Notes: generated from the letters alone by a model not told the origin. A stretch of 64,000 nt of DNA from Bacillota bacterium (GCA_017522185.1 JAFWZZ010000030.1:1-64000); one strand, 5' to 3'. Positions 27,330 to 36,431 are shown, counted from the first letter of the stretch. Numbers and translations: made by a program.

Positions 27330-27630
27330 GTTTTCTTTTTGTCCAGAAAGGTTTTCCATGGAAAAGCATTATGGTTATTTTGAAAACACTTCCCTTGCAA
27401 ATCGTCAAAAGTTTTACTTTTAGCTCTATAGGTTTTCTATAGAAAACCTATAGAGCTGTTTTGAAAACTTCGCCATTGAAATACGTATGGAGTTTTCTTT
27501 TTATCTCAAGAAGTTTTCTATGGAAAACTTTTCGAGTTGACATGAAAACTTTTGATGTCCCCGCAGCCTGAAGTTTTCTAATTCGTCATAATAGTTTTCT
27601 GTGGAAAACATTTTCATGTAAAATGAAAAC
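27330..27630. repeat. Four-unit 81-nt phased inverted-motif array (GTTTTC/GAAAAC type)
   Basis: GTTTTC (once GTTTTA) starts at 27330, 27411, 27492 and 27573. The palindrome GTTTTC-N4-GAAAAC (first copy ends GAAAAG) starts at 27351, 27432, 27513 and 27594. Lone GAAAAC starts at 27382, 27463, 27544 and 27625. Every series has exactly 81-nt spacing. Each unit is thus GTTTTC-N15-GTTTTC-N4-GAAAAC-N15-GAAAAC followed by a 23-nt spacer, symmetric about the central palindrome. The sequences between motifs are not conserved. In unit 2 the inner stem extends to about 16 bp. No further units occur on either side. It fills most of the 561-nt gap between the XRE gene and pcrA. The frame through it contains stops, so it is not coding. 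Confidence 0.9.
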
Positions 27631-27752
27631 TGCACCTATAAGAGAGGTCTTATTCCTACCCAAATCCCAATTTACCACTCCTCGCTATGGAACACCCCTC
27701 GAAAATATGATAAAATTAAAGAGTTAGAGATTAATCGAAAAGGAGAACATAC

Positions 27753-29972
27753 ATGAGCTTAGATAGATTAAACGACAAACAGCGTCAGGCGGCCATGCAT
27801 ATAGAAGGCCCTCTGCTGATTCTGGCAGGTGCCGGATCCGGTAAGACCAGCACCATGACAGAGCGTATCGCATATATGATTGATCAGGGCATCAGCCCGT
27901 ACAACATCCTGGCTGTGACCTTTACTAATAAGGCAGCCAAGGAAATGAAAAACAGGGTAGAAGACCTGGTTGGCTACATCGACGACATGTGGATTATGAC
28001 CTTCCACTCCATGTGCCTGCGCATCCTGCGCTACCACTGCGAGCTGATCGGTTACAAGTCCAACTTCGTCATCTACGACGGCACAGACCAGAAGACCCTG
28101 GTGAAGAACATCCTGAAGGAAAACAATATCAATGAGAAGGAGTTCAACCCGGCTTATATTCTGTCCATCATCAGCAATTACAAGGAAAAATCCATGGGCG
28201 CCGAGGAATATAAGCGCCACGTGGAAGAAAACTATAAGACGAAGATTATCTACGGCGTCTTCAAGGCTTACGACGAGACCCTGAAGAAGAACAACGCCAT
28301 GGACTTTGATGACCTGCTGCTCAACACGGTGAAGCTGTTCGAGGCGGACGAGGCGACGCTGCTGAAATATCAGAACCGTTTCCGCTACATCATGGTGGAC
28401 GAGTACCAGGATACGAACCACATTCAGTACAAGCTGATCAAAATGCTGGCCGACGCCCATCACAACCTTTGTGTAGTAGGCGATGACGACCAGTGCATCT
28501 ACCAGTGGAGAGGTGCTGACATCCGCAACATCCTGGACTTCGAGAAGGATTTTCCGGAGACAAAGGTGGTCAAACTGGAACAGAATTACCGTTCCGTCGG
28601 CAACATCCTGGCGGCTGCCCACTCCGTCATCGAGAACAACAAAGGCCGCAAAGGCAAGAAACTTTGGACAAACAAAGAGGACGGCGAGAAAATCAAGTAC
28701 TACCGTGCCGATACGGAGAAGGACGAGGCCCGCTTCGTGGCCCAGGAAATCGTGCTGAAGAAGAACAAGGACAGGAAGTACAGCGATTTTGCCATCCTGT
28801 ACAGAACCAACGCCCAGTCCAGACATTTTGAAGAGGCGCTGACCCGACGCGATATTCCGTACCGCGTGCTTTCCGGCCTCCGTTATTACGACAGAAAAGA
28901 AATCAAAGACGTCATGGCCTACATGCGTCTGGTGGTAAATCCATACGATGACCTGTCTCTGAAGAGGGTCATCAACGAGCCGAAGCGCGGCATGGGTGAC
29001 AAATCCGTTGCCAAGGTAGAGGCTTTCGCAAAGGTAAGGGGAGAAAGCCTGCTGCAGGCACTCTCAAATGATGAAGTGCTGGACACTCTGCCGAACAAGG
29101 CTTACCAGGGCGTCAAGGCCATGGTGGACTGCATCAATAACTGCCGGTCTGAAAAGGACAACCTGCGTGTGTCCGATATCTACGACCAGCTGCTGGTTCA
29201 CACCGGATACATGAAAGCCCTGGAAGATGCCAATACTGTAGAGGCAGAAGGCCGCATTGAAAACCTGATGGAATTCAAATCGGTTATTTACGATTACGAG
29301 GAACAGGCCAGAGAAAACAATGAGGAGCCGACTATCGAAGGCTTCATGGAAAAGGTTACCCTCATGGCAGAAGTGGACAACCACGACGAAACCCAGGACG
29401 CGGTGGTACTGATGACTATGCACAGTGCAAAGGGTCTGGAGTTCCCTGTGGTATTCCTGCCGGGCCTGGAAGACGGACTCTTCCCGGGCCACAAAGCCTT
29501 TGACAGTCCTTCCGGCATGGAAGAGGAGCGACGTCTCTGCTACGTAGGCATGACCCGCGCCAAGGAGATTCTGATTCTGACTAGCGCGTCCATGAGAACC
29601 CTTTACGGCAGAACCGATTACACCAGAGAGTCCCAGTTTCTCCGGGAGGTGGACAAGCACCTGCTGGACGGCGATGCTGTCTACGAGCGCAAGGGTTATG
29701 ACGATCATCTAGGCGTGGACACCGGCCTCTTTGACGGCTTCCGCGATCCGGCGCCGGCAAAGCCTTACGACACTCTCCGCTATGCAAAGGCGGCAACAAA
29801 GGCCAACGCATCGCTGGTCGACGATGGTTTTGATATAGGTGACAAGCTAAAACATCCGAAGTTCGGCGAGGGTCTGCTCATCGAACAGGATGCCAAGACC
29901 ATGTCTGTCATGTTCGACAGCGTGGGGATGAAGAAGCTGGCAAAAGGTTTCGTCAAGCTGACGAAAATTTAG
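27753..29972 (+). CDS. pcrA: ATP-dependent DNA helicase UvrD/PcrA
   Basis: This 739-residue superfamily 1A helicase unwinds DNA 3' to 5' in repair and plasmid replication. The motifs are all present: Walker A AGAGSGKT (residues 25-32), motif Ia AVTFTNKAAKEMK, Walker B VDEYQDTN, motif III VGDDDQCIYQWRGAD, motif IV VVKLEQNYRS, motif V TMHSAKGLEFPVVFLPG, and motif VI YVGMTRAKE. A C-terminal Tudor-like segment (FGEGLLIEQDAKTMSVMF) is typical of PcrA. The start ATG follows AAAAGGAG. It is followed 9 nt later by ligA, the common pcrA-ligA arrangement of Firmicutes. Confidence 0.97.
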   Translation: MSLDRLNDKQRQAAMHIEGPLLILAGAGSGKTSTMTERIAYMIDQGISPYNILAVTFTNKAAKEMKNRVEDLVGYIDDMWIMTFHSMCLRILRYHCELIGYKSNFVIYDGTDQKTLVKNILKENNINEKEFNPAYILSIISNYKEKSMGAEEYKRHVEENYKTKIIYGVFKAYDETLKKNNAMDFDDLLLNTVKLFEADEATLLKYQNRFRYIMVDEYQDTNHIQYKLIKMLADAHHNLCVVGDDDQCIYQWRGADIRNILDFEKDFPETKVVKLEQNYRSVGNILAAAHSVIENNKGRKGKKLWTNKEDGEKIKYYRADTEKDEARFVAQEIVLKKNKDRKYSDFAILYRTNAQSRHFEEALTRRDIPYRVLSGLRYYDRKEIKDVMAYMRLVVNPYDDLSLKRVINEPKRGMGDKSVAKVEAFAKVRGESLLQALSNDEVLDTLPNKAYQGVKAMVDCINNCRSEKDNLRVSDIYDQLLVHTGYMKALEDANTVEAEGRIENLMEFKSVIYDYEEQARENNEEPTIEGFMEKVTLMAEVDNHDETQDAVVLMTMHSAKGLEFPVVFLPGLEDGLFPGHKAFDSPSGMEEERRLCYVGMTRAKEILILTSASMRTLYGRTDYTRESQFLREVDKHLLDGDAVYERKGYDDHLGVDTGLFDGFRDPAPAKPYDTLRYAKAATKANASLVDDGFDIGDKLKHPKFGEGLLIEQDAKTMSVMFDSVGMKKLAKGFVKLTKI

Positions 29973-29981
29973 GAGAACAGA

Positions 29982-31964
29982 ATGGAAAACATGGAAATAA
30001 TCAAAGCGCAGATGCGCGAGAAAATAGAAATCCTGAGCAAGGCCGCCAAGGCCTATTACCAGGACGCAGAGGAAATCATGTCCAACTTTGAGTACGATAA
30101 ACTCTATGACGAGCTGGAAAGCCTCGAGAAGGAAACCGGCGTAATCCTGGCAGGCAGCCCGACCCAGCAGGTGGGTTACGAAGTGCTGTCGGAACTGCCC
30201 AAGGAGGCCCATCCAAGCCGTATGCTGTCTCTGGACAAGACCAAAGACAGAGATGCCTTAGCTGGATGGCTCAACGGTCAGAAAGGGATTTTGTCCTGGA
30301 AGCTGGACGGTCTGACCATCGTGCTGACTTATGAAGAGGGGCAGCTGACAAAGGCATTGACCCGCGGCAACGGTGATGTGGGAGAAGTCATCACCAACAA
30401 CGCAAAGGTATTCGCTAACCTGCCGCTGGAAATCCCACACAAGGGCAGACTGGTACTTCGCGGGGAGGCGGTCATCCGCTACAGCGATTTTGAGAAGATC
30501 AACGCGTCTATTCCTGATGCAGATGCCAAATACAAGAATCCGAGAAACCTGTGCAGCGGCTCCGTACGCCAGCTGAACAACGAGATTACAGCCCAGAGAA
30601 ACGTCAATTTCTTTGCCTTCTCCTTAGTGGAAGCGGAAGGTGTGGATTTTGATAACAGCCGTGAAAACCAGCTGAAATGGCTGGCAGGCCAGGGCTTTGA
30701 CGTGGTAGAATACCGGATGGTGGAACCGGCAACCATTGTGGAAGCCGTAGGCAGCTTTGAGAAAGAAGTAGAAACCAACGATCTGCCGTCTGACGGACTC
30801 GTATTGGTATTAGACGATATTGCATACAGCAAGGGCCTGGGAACCACAGCCAAGTTCCCAAGAGATGCCATCGCCTTCAAGTGGAGGGACCAGATTGCGG
30901 AAACCACTCTGCAGGAGATTGAGTGGAGCGCATCCAGAACCGGACTCATTAATCCGGTTGCCATCTTTGCGCCGGTGGAACTGGAAGGTACGACGGTAAG
31001 CCGTGCGTCCGTTCACAACATCAGCGTGATGCAGGACCTGAAGCTTGGCATCGGCGACACGATTACTGTGTATAAGGCCAACATGATCATCCCGCAGATT
31101 GCGGAGAACCTGACCGGCACAGGTAACGTGGAGATTCCGAAGACATGCCCTGTCTGCGGCGGAGACACAGAGATCAAAGACGACAGCGGCATCAAGACCC
31201 TCTACTGCACCAACCCGGACTGCCTGGCGAAGCAGATCAAGCGTTTTGCACTCTTTGTTTCCCGTGATGCCATGAACATGGACGGTCTGTCTGAGGCAAC
31301 CATCGAGAAGTTCATCGCGGAAGGGCTGATCAAAAACCTGGCGGACCTGTTCCACATGGAGCAGCATCAGGAGACTATCGTCAACATGGAAGGCTTTGGA
31401 CAGAAGTCCTTTGATAACCTGATTGCATCGGTCAACAAGGCGAGAGAGACCACGCCGGAGAGACTGCTCTACGCGCTGGGAATCCCGGGCATCGGTGTTG
31501 CCAACGCCAAGGTCATCTCCAAGGCCTGCGGACGCAAGTGGGAAACCATCATGAATCTGACCCGGGAACAGCTGCTGGAAATCGACGGCATCGGTGACAT
31601 CATGGCAGATGCATACGTGAACTTCTTTGCCGACGAAATCAAGCGCCGTGAGGCTGAGGCCGTTGCGGCAGAAGTGCGGCTTGACGAGGAGATGGAAGAA
31701 ACGGCTGACTTTTTCGGCGGCCTGACCTTTGTCATCACGGGTTCGCTGAACCATTTCGCCAACCGCGACGCCCTGAAGGAGGCCATCGAGCAGGCAGGCG
31801 GCAAAGTTGCCGGTTCTGTGAGCAAAAAGACTAGCTATTTGGTCAATAATGATGTAAACTCTAATTCAGGGAAGAACAAAAAAGCCAAGGAGCTTGGCAT
31901 CCCGATTATCGATGAAGAGACAATCAAAACATGGTTAGAAACAGGAGTTGTGACACATGCTTAA
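29982..31964 (+). CDS. ligA: NAD-dependent DNA ligase, divergent form
   Basis: The 660-residue enzyme seals nicks using NAD. The adenylation lysine lies in KLDG (K107), followed by TRGNGDVGE. A four-Cys zinc finger (CPVCGG...CTNPDC), helix-hairpin-helix repeats (GIPGIGVANAKVI, IDGIGDIMADAYV) and a C-terminal BRCT domain (FVITGSLNHFANRDALKEAI) complete the usual order. Several normally strong blocks differ: PRNLCSGSVRQLN instead of PRN-A-A-GS-RQLD, FKWRDQIAETTL instead of YKFPA-type, and KANMIIPQ instead of RAGDVIP. It is therefore a divergent LigA subtype but appears complete. The gene overlaps the next by 8 nt. Confidence 0.95.
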   Translation: MENMEIIKAQMREKIEILSKAAKAYYQDAEEIMSNFEYDKLYDELESLEKETGVILAGSPTQQVGYEVLSELPKEAHPSRMLSLDKTKDRDALAGWLNGQKGILSWKLDGLTIVLTYEEGQLTKALTRGNGDVGEVITNNAKVFANLPLEIPHKGRLVLRGEAVIRYSDFEKINASIPDADAKYKNPRNLCSGSVRQLNNEITAQRNVNFFAFSLVEAEGVDFDNSRENQLKWLAGQGFDVVEYRMVEPATIVEAVGSFEKEVETNDLPSDGLVLVLDDIAYSKGLGTTAKFPRDAIAFKWRDQIAETTLQEIEWSASRTGLINPVAIFAPVELEGTTVSRASVHNISVMQDLKLGIGDTITVYKANMIIPQIAENLTGTGNVEIPKTCPVCGGDTEIKDDSGIKTLYCTNPDCLAKQIKRFALFVSRDAMNMDGLSEATIEKFIAEGLIKNLADLFHMEQHQETIVNMEGFGQKSFDNLIASVNKARETTPERLLYALGIPGIGVANAKVISKACGRKWETIMNLTREQLLEIDGIGDIMADAYVNFFADEIKRREAEAVAAEVRLDEEMEETADFFGGLTFVITGSLNHFANRDALKEAIEQAGGKVAGSVSKKTSYLVNNDVNSNSGKNKKAKELGIPIIDEETIKTWLETGVVTHA

Positions 31965-32952
31965 GATAGGAAAACTGGACAGCGAAGTGCTGCAGAGAAT
32001 TGTTATCGACAAGATCAGCTACAGACGTCCGGAAGTAAAAACAAGAGCAGGCGTAGGAGAAGACTGTGCGGTCATCGACTACGGCGAATATGAATGCGTC
32101 ATTTCCACAGACCCGATTACGGCCTCTGTCAATGACATCGGCAGACTTGCCATTCATATTTCCTGCAACGACATCGCCAGCAACGGCATCGAGCCCCTGG
32201 GCATTACCCTGGCGGTACTGCTGCCAGACGGCACGACGAGAGAAGATGTAAAGAATATTATGGCCCAGGCAGGGGAAGCTGCCGAAGCCATCGGTGTGGA
32301 AATCATCGGCGGACATACAGAGGTAACCCCTGCGGTCAATCAGCCGGTTATCGTATCCACGGCCTTCGGCAGAGGCGTTGCGGGAGAATCCGCACCGTCT
32401 ACTCAGATGCAGCCGGGTGACTGGATCCTCATGACAAAGTCTGCAGGACTGGAAGGCACCGGCATTATCGCCAGCGACAAGGCGTCAGAACTGGAAGGCA
32501 TCCTGACGGAAGAGGAAATGAACCATGCGAAGGAGCTGCTTAATCAGGTCAGCGTAGTCAAAGAGGGCATCGCTGCCGGCAAAGTCGGTACCTCCGGTAT
32601 GCACGATGTGACCGAAGGCGGTATCCTGGGAGCCGTGTGGGAGCTTTGTCATCTGGAAGGCATGGGATGCGAAGTCTGGGAAGACCAGGTTGCCATCGAC
32701 CCTGTAACGGTGAAGATTGCGGCACATTACGGCATCGATCCGCTGAGACTGATCTCCAGCGGCAGCATGATTATCATGGCTTCCGACGAGAGAAAGGACG
32801 CTATCGTCAAAGCCGTTGAAGCGGAAGGTATTTCCATCAGCTGCATCGGCAGAATCCGCCCGGCCGAAGAAGGTGTGATAATCAAGAGAATCAGTGGGGA
32901 AACCTGCGAAATTACACCGCCGGAAGCAGACGAACTGTACAAGGTGGTATAA
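31957..32952 (+). CDS. AIR synthase / HypE-related protein
   Basis: This 331-residue cytosolic protein belongs to the PurM/HypE/SelD/ThiL ATP-binding fold. Visible features are the N-terminal GVGEDCAVIDYG, the metal/nucleotide segments STDPITASVNDIGRLAIHISCNDIASNG in outline, EIIGGHTEV, and the C-terminal GMHDVTEGGILGAVWEL. It lacks the HypE C-terminal cysteine tail (P-R-I-C) and the SelD active-site Cys/Sec, and no hyp or selenium genes are near. It matches the orphan AIR-synthase-related proteins common in Clostridia. The substrate is unknown. Its start lies inside the end of ligA. Confidence 0.85.
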   Translation: MLKIGKLDSEVLQRIVIDKISYRRPEVKTRAGVGEDCAVIDYGEYECVISTDPITASVNDIGRLAIHISCNDIASNGIEPLGITLAVLLPDGTTREDVKNIMAQAGEAAEAIGVEIIGGHTEVTPAVNQPVIVSTAFGRGVAGESAPSTQMQPGDWILMTKSAGLEGTGIIASDKASELEGILTEEEMNHAKELLNQVSVVKEGIAAGKVGTSGMHDVTEGGILGAVWELCHLEGMGCEVWEDQVAIDPVTVKIAAHYGIDPLRLISSGSMIIMASDERKDAIVKAVEAEGISISCIGRIRPAEEGVIIKRISGETCEITPPEADELYKVV

Positions 32953-32960
32953 GAAATTCG

Positions 32961-32989
32961 TTGACATTGTCGGCGAAAATCAGTATAAT
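32961..32989 (+). promoter_or_regulatory. Consensus promoter for SRP RNA
   Basis: A perfect TTGACA and a perfect TATAAT are separated by 17 nt, placing the start near 32996. This strength suits a stable RNA gene. Confidence 0.9.
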
Positions 32990-33008
32990 ATTATGGTATG
33001 AAAACTTC

Positions 33009-33167
33009 AAACTGCCCTTATATAGCTCCGCCTGGTATGGTTTGGGTCCTGCGCAATGAGATGCCGTGAACCTTGTCAGGTCCGGAAGGAAGCAGCAATA
33101 AGCGGATTTTCTCATGTGCCGCAGATTAGCCTTCTCCAACGCCTGCGGAGCTGTATAAGGGCAGTTT
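33009..33167 (+). ncRNA. ffs: Signal recognition particle RNA (small bacterial type)
   Basis: The conserved SRP domain IV is present: GTCAGGTCCGGAAGGAAGCAGC around 33075-33096 (shown in part), with the flanking helix. The ends pair over about 20 bp (ACTGCCCTTATA with TATAAGGGCAGT, plus GCTCCG with CGGAGC), giving an RNA of roughly 160 nt, longer than E. coli 4.5S. TTTTATTTTT follows the closing stem as a terminator. The position directly upstream of dnaX matches the arrangement in Bacillus and related bacteria. Confidence 0.95.
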
Positions 33168-33199
33168 TATTTTTAACAGAAAAACAGGAAGGAGCAGCC

Positions 33200-34846
33200 A
33201 TGTATACGGCACTTTACAGAGCCCAGAGACCTGAAATCTTTCAGGAAGTCATCGGGCAGGACCACATTGTCCGCATCCTGAAAAACCAAATAGCGACGGC
33301 TACCGTGAGCCATGCCTACCTGTTTTGCGGGACAAGAGGAACCGGCAAGACGACTACGGCCAGAATCCTGGCGAAGGCGGTCAACTGTCTGGATACCGAA
33401 GAGGCGCCATGTGGCAGCTGTCCAAACTGCCAGTCCATCAAAGAAGGCACGTTCATGGACGTCATCGAAATCGACGCGGCTTCCAACAACGGGGTGGAAA
33501 ACATCCGTGAACTGAGAGAAAGCGTCAAGTATCCGCCGGCAGTGGGACGAAAAAAAGTCTACATCATCGACGAAGTCCACATGCTTTCTACCGGTGCTTC
33601 CAATGCGCTTCTGAAGACGCTGGAAGAACCGCCGGAAAATGTCATCTTCATCCTGGCGACGACTGATCCGCAGAAACTGCCGCAGACCATCCTGTCCAGA
33701 TGTATGCGTTTGGATTTTAAGAGGGTTCCGGAGAACACTTTGATGGAGCATATGCGCAGAATCTGCATGGAGAAAGGCGTCAAAATCTCTGAAAGTGCAC
33801 TGCGTCTTCTGGCGGCAAACGCCGATGGCTCCGTGCGTGACGGCCTCAGCATCCTGGATCAGTGTCTGGCCGGAGGAGACAAAGAACTGGGCAGAGACGA
33901 TATCCTGGAGTTCCTGGGAACCGTATCGGAAGAGTTTTTCCTGAACCTGACCGACAGAGTGGTTATGCAGGACGCGGCAGGTGCGCTGGTACTTCTGGAT
34001 GAGGCGCTGCAGGAAGGTAAAGACGTCAAGCAGCTGATGAAGGACTGGATGAGTCATTACCGCAGCCTTCTGATTACGAAATACATCAAAAACGCTGAAG
34101 ACATGTTGAATATGTCCTCGGAAAATGTAGAAAAACTGCGACAGCAGAGTATGCAGGTATCTTTAGAAGAAATCAACAGCGGCATCATTACGCTGTCAAA
34201 GACCATTAACGATGCAAGATACTCCACCCAGCCTAGAATCTTACTGGAACTGGCCATTGTGACCATCGCGACAGGTCTCATGGAGCAGAGTGTAACGGTA
34301 AAGACAGGTGCACAGCCACAGCGGCAGCAGGTGAGAAACCACGGCATGGCGACTGCAACGGTCAAGGCGAAACCACAGATGCAGGCAGAGCAGACGGTGC
34401 AGACAGTAGCGGCAGGAGAACCTTTGATGACGGAACCTGCAGGAAGCGGTATGATACAGGAGACAGCTTCTGCGGCTATGGAAGCGGCCGGACAGGCAGT
34501 ACAGGCGGTACCGCAATACGACCTGGCTGATATCTGGAACCGTATCTTCGAGAGCGGGGAGAACATCAAGGGCAGCTTCAACATCATACGCATGGGCGCA
34601 GAACTGGTTGAAATCAGTGATACCGAATTCAAGGTGCTGGTGCAGAGCGATTTTGTGAAGAAATATGTGGAACAGAATCAGAGTCAGATCTGCTCTTTGA
34701 TGGAGAATATCGTGGGAAAGAAGCTGAAACTGGTGTGCAGAGCCATGGGACAGCAGGAAGAAAAAGAGGAGAACCAGGATATGCAGAGACTGGCAAGTGA
34801 AATCGAAGATAAGTTAAATCTGGGAATACCCGTTAAAGTGAAATAG
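33200..34846 (+). CDS. dnaX: DNA polymerase III subunits gamma/tau
   Basis: The 548-residue clamp-loader subunit starts at ATG 33200 behind AAGGAG; the frame extends upstream into the SRP RNA but that part is not coding. It shows Walker A GTRGTGKTTTAR, a four-Cys zinc module (CLDTEEAPCGSCPNC), DEVHMLS as Walker B, LEEPPENV and the SRC sensor segment. The C-terminal third is Gln/Ala-rich and then forms the tau-type region that contacts polymerase. No obvious slippery A-run for gamma production was identified. It is followed closely by ybaB and recR. Confidence 0.96.
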   Translation: MYTALYRAQRPEIFQEVIGQDHIVRILKNQIATATVSHAYLFCGTRGTGKTTTARILAKAVNCLDTEEAPCGSCPNCQSIKEGTFMDVIEIDAASNNGVENIRELRESVKYPPAVGRKKVYIIDEVHMLSTGASNALLKTLEEPPENVIFILATTDPQKLPQTILSRCMRLDFKRVPENTLMEHMRRICMEKGVKISESALRLLAANADGSVRDGLSILDQCLAGGDKELGRDDILEFLGTVSEEFFLNLTDRVVMQDAAGALVLLDEALQEGKDVKQLMKDWMSHYRSLLITKYIKNAEDMLNMSSENVEKLRQQSMQVSLEEINSGIITLSKTINDARYSTQPRILLELAIVTIATGLMEQSVTVKTGAQPQRQQVRNHGMATATVKAKPQMQAEQTVQTVAAGEPLMTEPAGSGMIQETASAAMEAAGQAVQAVPQYDLADIWNRIFESGENIKGSFNIIRMGAELVEISDTEFKVLVQSDFVKKYVEQNQSQICSLMENIVGKKLKLVCRAMGQQEEKEENQDMQRLASEIEDKLNLGIPVKVK

Positions 34847-34859
34847 GAGGAAATAAATT

Positions 34860-35219
34860 ATGGGAAGAGGAATGAGAGCTGGTAAGAAGCAGAAAGTTGG
34901 CGGCGGTGGCGGCAACATGCAGCAGCAGTTAAAGCAGATGCAGGCAATGCAGCGCCAGATGGAAGCGATGCAGGAAGAGCTGGAAGCAAAGGAATTCACA
35001 ACAACTTCTGGCGGCGGTACAGTTTCCGTAACAGCTAACGGCAAGAGAGAAATCGTGAAATTAGACATCGATAAGGACGTTGTGGATCCGGATGATGTAG
35101 AAATGTTACAGGACCTGATTATCGCGGCAGTGAACGAAGCGATGAGACAGATTGTCGAAACGTCCAACGACGCAATGGGTCAGCTTACAGGCGGCCTGAG
35201 CATCCCTGGCTTAATGTAG
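34860..35219 (+). CDS. YbaB/EbfC nucleoid-associated protein
   Basis: The 119-residue protein has the YbaB layout: a Met/Gln-rich coiled helix (residues 20-45), then TSGGGTVSVTANGKREIVKLDIDKDVVD in outline, and a terminal helix with AVNEAMRQ. These proteins bind DNA as dimers and influence nucleoid structure and recombination. An AGGAGG site precedes it by 8 nt, and it lies between dnaX and recR as in most bacteria. The N-terminal Gly/Lys-rich stretch (GRGMRAGKKQKVGGGGG) is somewhat longer than usual. Confidence 0.95.
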   Translation: MGRGMRAGKKQKVGGGGGNMQQQLKQMQAMQRQMEAMQEELEAKEFTTTSGGGTVSVTANGKREIVKLDIDKDVVDPDDVEMLQDLIIAAVNEAMRQIVETSNDAMGQLTGGLSIPGLM

Positions 35220-35239
35220 GATCTTGAAGGGCTGATTGT

Positions 35240-35839
35240 ATGAAACAGTATCCAAGACCTTTGGGAAGATTGGTAAACGAGCTTTCCAAGATGCCCGGCA
35301 TTGGCGGAAAGACGGCCCAGAGACTGGCCTTTCACATCTTATCCTTAAGCGATGAGGAAGCCAAGGCGCTGGCTTTTGCCATTACAGATGCCAAGGAAAA
35401 CATGAAATACTGTTCTGTCTGCGGTAACCTGACCGATCAGGAGCCATGTGCAATCTGCAGGGACAAAGCGCGCAGACAGGATATCATCTGCGTCGTGGAA
35501 AGTCCGAAAGACGTCATGGCGATGGAGAGAATGAAGGAATTCGACGGCCTCTATCACGTACTGCATGGGGCAATTTCCCCGATGGACGGTGTAGGACCGG
35601 AGGATATCAATCTGAAACAGCTGATTCTCCGTCTCCAGAACACCGACGTGCAGGAGCTGATTCTGGCGACAAACCCTAACATCGAAGGGGAGGCTACGGC
35701 CATGTATATCGCCAGACTGATCAAGCCGTCCGGCATCAAAGTCAGCCGTATCGCCAACGGTATTCCGGTCGGCGGAGACCTGGAATATGCTGACGAAGTG
35801 ACGCTGCTGAAGGCCATGGAAGGGCGCAGAGAATTATAA
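35240..35839 (+). CDS. recR: Recombination mediator RecR
   Basis: The 199-residue protein matches RecR throughout: [20 protein letters not shown] (helix-hairpin-helix), the four-Cys zinc finger [16 protein letters not shown], a Toprim domain ([31 protein letters not shown]) and the C-terminal ARGIP-like segment [17 protein letters not shown]. With RecO and RecF it loads RecA at gaps. It is the third gene of the dnaX-ybaB-recR unit. Length and residues are normal. Confidence 0.97.
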   Translation: MKQYPRPLGRLVNELSKMPGIGGKTAQRLAFHILSLSDEEAKALAFAITDAKENMKYCSVCGNLTDQEPCAICRDKARRQDIICVVESPKDVMAMERMKEFDGLYHVLHGAISPMDGVGPEDINLKQLILRLQNTDVQELILATNPNIEGEATAMYIARLIKPSGIKVSRIANGIPVGGDLEYADEVTLLKAMEGRREL

Positions 35840-35870
35840 GTATAAGAGACGACAAAGAAGGCATTGCCCG

Positions 35871-36083
35871 CTAGACGGACATGCCTTTTTCTTTTGCTAA
35901 ACGGATTAAATTGGCATATTTGGTCTTTGCGGCCAGGAGATTATATGCGGCATAATCGATTGCGGCAGAGTCTGTCATTTCGTTGAACAAAAGCGTTGCC
36001 TGCTCCACTTCGGAGTGGGCATTTTTTATGAAAGAAAGAATCTGCTCTTCTTCGGTTTCGGGTTTTCTTTTTATAAATAACAT
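35871..36083 (-). CDS. DUF2508 (YaaL-like) small protein, inverted
   Basis: The 70-residue product reads on the minus strand from ATG 36083 (GTG at 36086 is adjacent), behind AAAGGAGG. It fits the YaaL family: a basic start, then an amphipathic helix with A-H-S-E-V-E-Q-A, F-N-E-M-T-D, DYAAYNLLAAKTKYANLIRLAKEKG. In Bacillus yaaL lies between recR and bofA in the same direction; here it lies in the same place but is inverted. The function is unknown. Confidence 0.75.
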   Translation of the reverse strand: MLFIKRKPETEEEQILSFIKNAHSEVEQATLLFNEMTDSAAIDYAAYNLLAAKTKYANLIRLAKEKGMSV

Positions 36084-36170
36084 CACGTCCGCCTCCTTTT
36101 CGTACTTCTATTTTATTCCACGGACACATATTTTATACAGCATAGGAATATTTTCGTGGAGGATGTTTGT

Positions 36171-36431
36171 ATGAGCGTAGAATTGGGCGTGTTTCTGACG
36201 TTTTGCGGGACGTTGATACTGCTGTTTCTTTTGGGAAAGACCCTGTTGGTGCCGCTGAAAATTATCCTGAAGATGATGGTAAACAGTCTGCTTGGTGCAA
36301 TCCTTCTGGTGGTGCTCAACGCCTTTGGCAGTGCGGCAGGGCTGATGATACCGCTAAATCTGGTAAATGCTGTGACGGTGGGGGTGCTGGGTGTTCCGGG
36401 CATCATCATGTTGCTGCTGTTCTGCAACTGA
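36171..36431 (+). CDS. bofA: BofA-family protein (pro-sigma-K processing inhibitor-like)
   Basis: The 86-residue hydrophobic protein starts at ATG 36171 with GGAGG eight bases upstream; the frame can be read from GTG 36156 but that overlaps the ribosome site. Two or three membrane helices carry the BofA signature LLGKTLLVPLKIILKMMVNSLLG and IPLNLVNAVTVGVLGVPGI in outline. In Bacillus BofA inhibits the SpoIVFB protease during sporulation. Its presence is compatible with a spore-forming ancestry but does not prove sporulation, since BofA-like proteins persist in non-sporulating relatives. Confidence 0.85.
   Translation: MSVELGVFLTFCGTLILLFLLGKTLLVPLKIILKMMVNSLLGAILLVVLNAFGSAAGLMIPLNLVNAVTVGVLGVPGIIMLLLFCN

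Noticed and set aside
27330-27630. CRISPR array
   Set aside because: Conserved parts are only 5-6 nt motifs set symmetrically inside an 81-nt unit, with no long exact repeats and no cas genes nearby.
31957-32952. Selenophosphate synthetase or HypE
   Set aside because: No active-site Cys/Sec near the N-terminus, no C-terminal cysteine tail, and no hydrogenase or selenium genes nearby.
33056-33199. Upstream extension of dnaX
   Set aside because: It overlaps the SRP RNA and its terminator stem; ATG 33200 has AAGGAG and matches the family N-terminus (MYTALYRAQRP).
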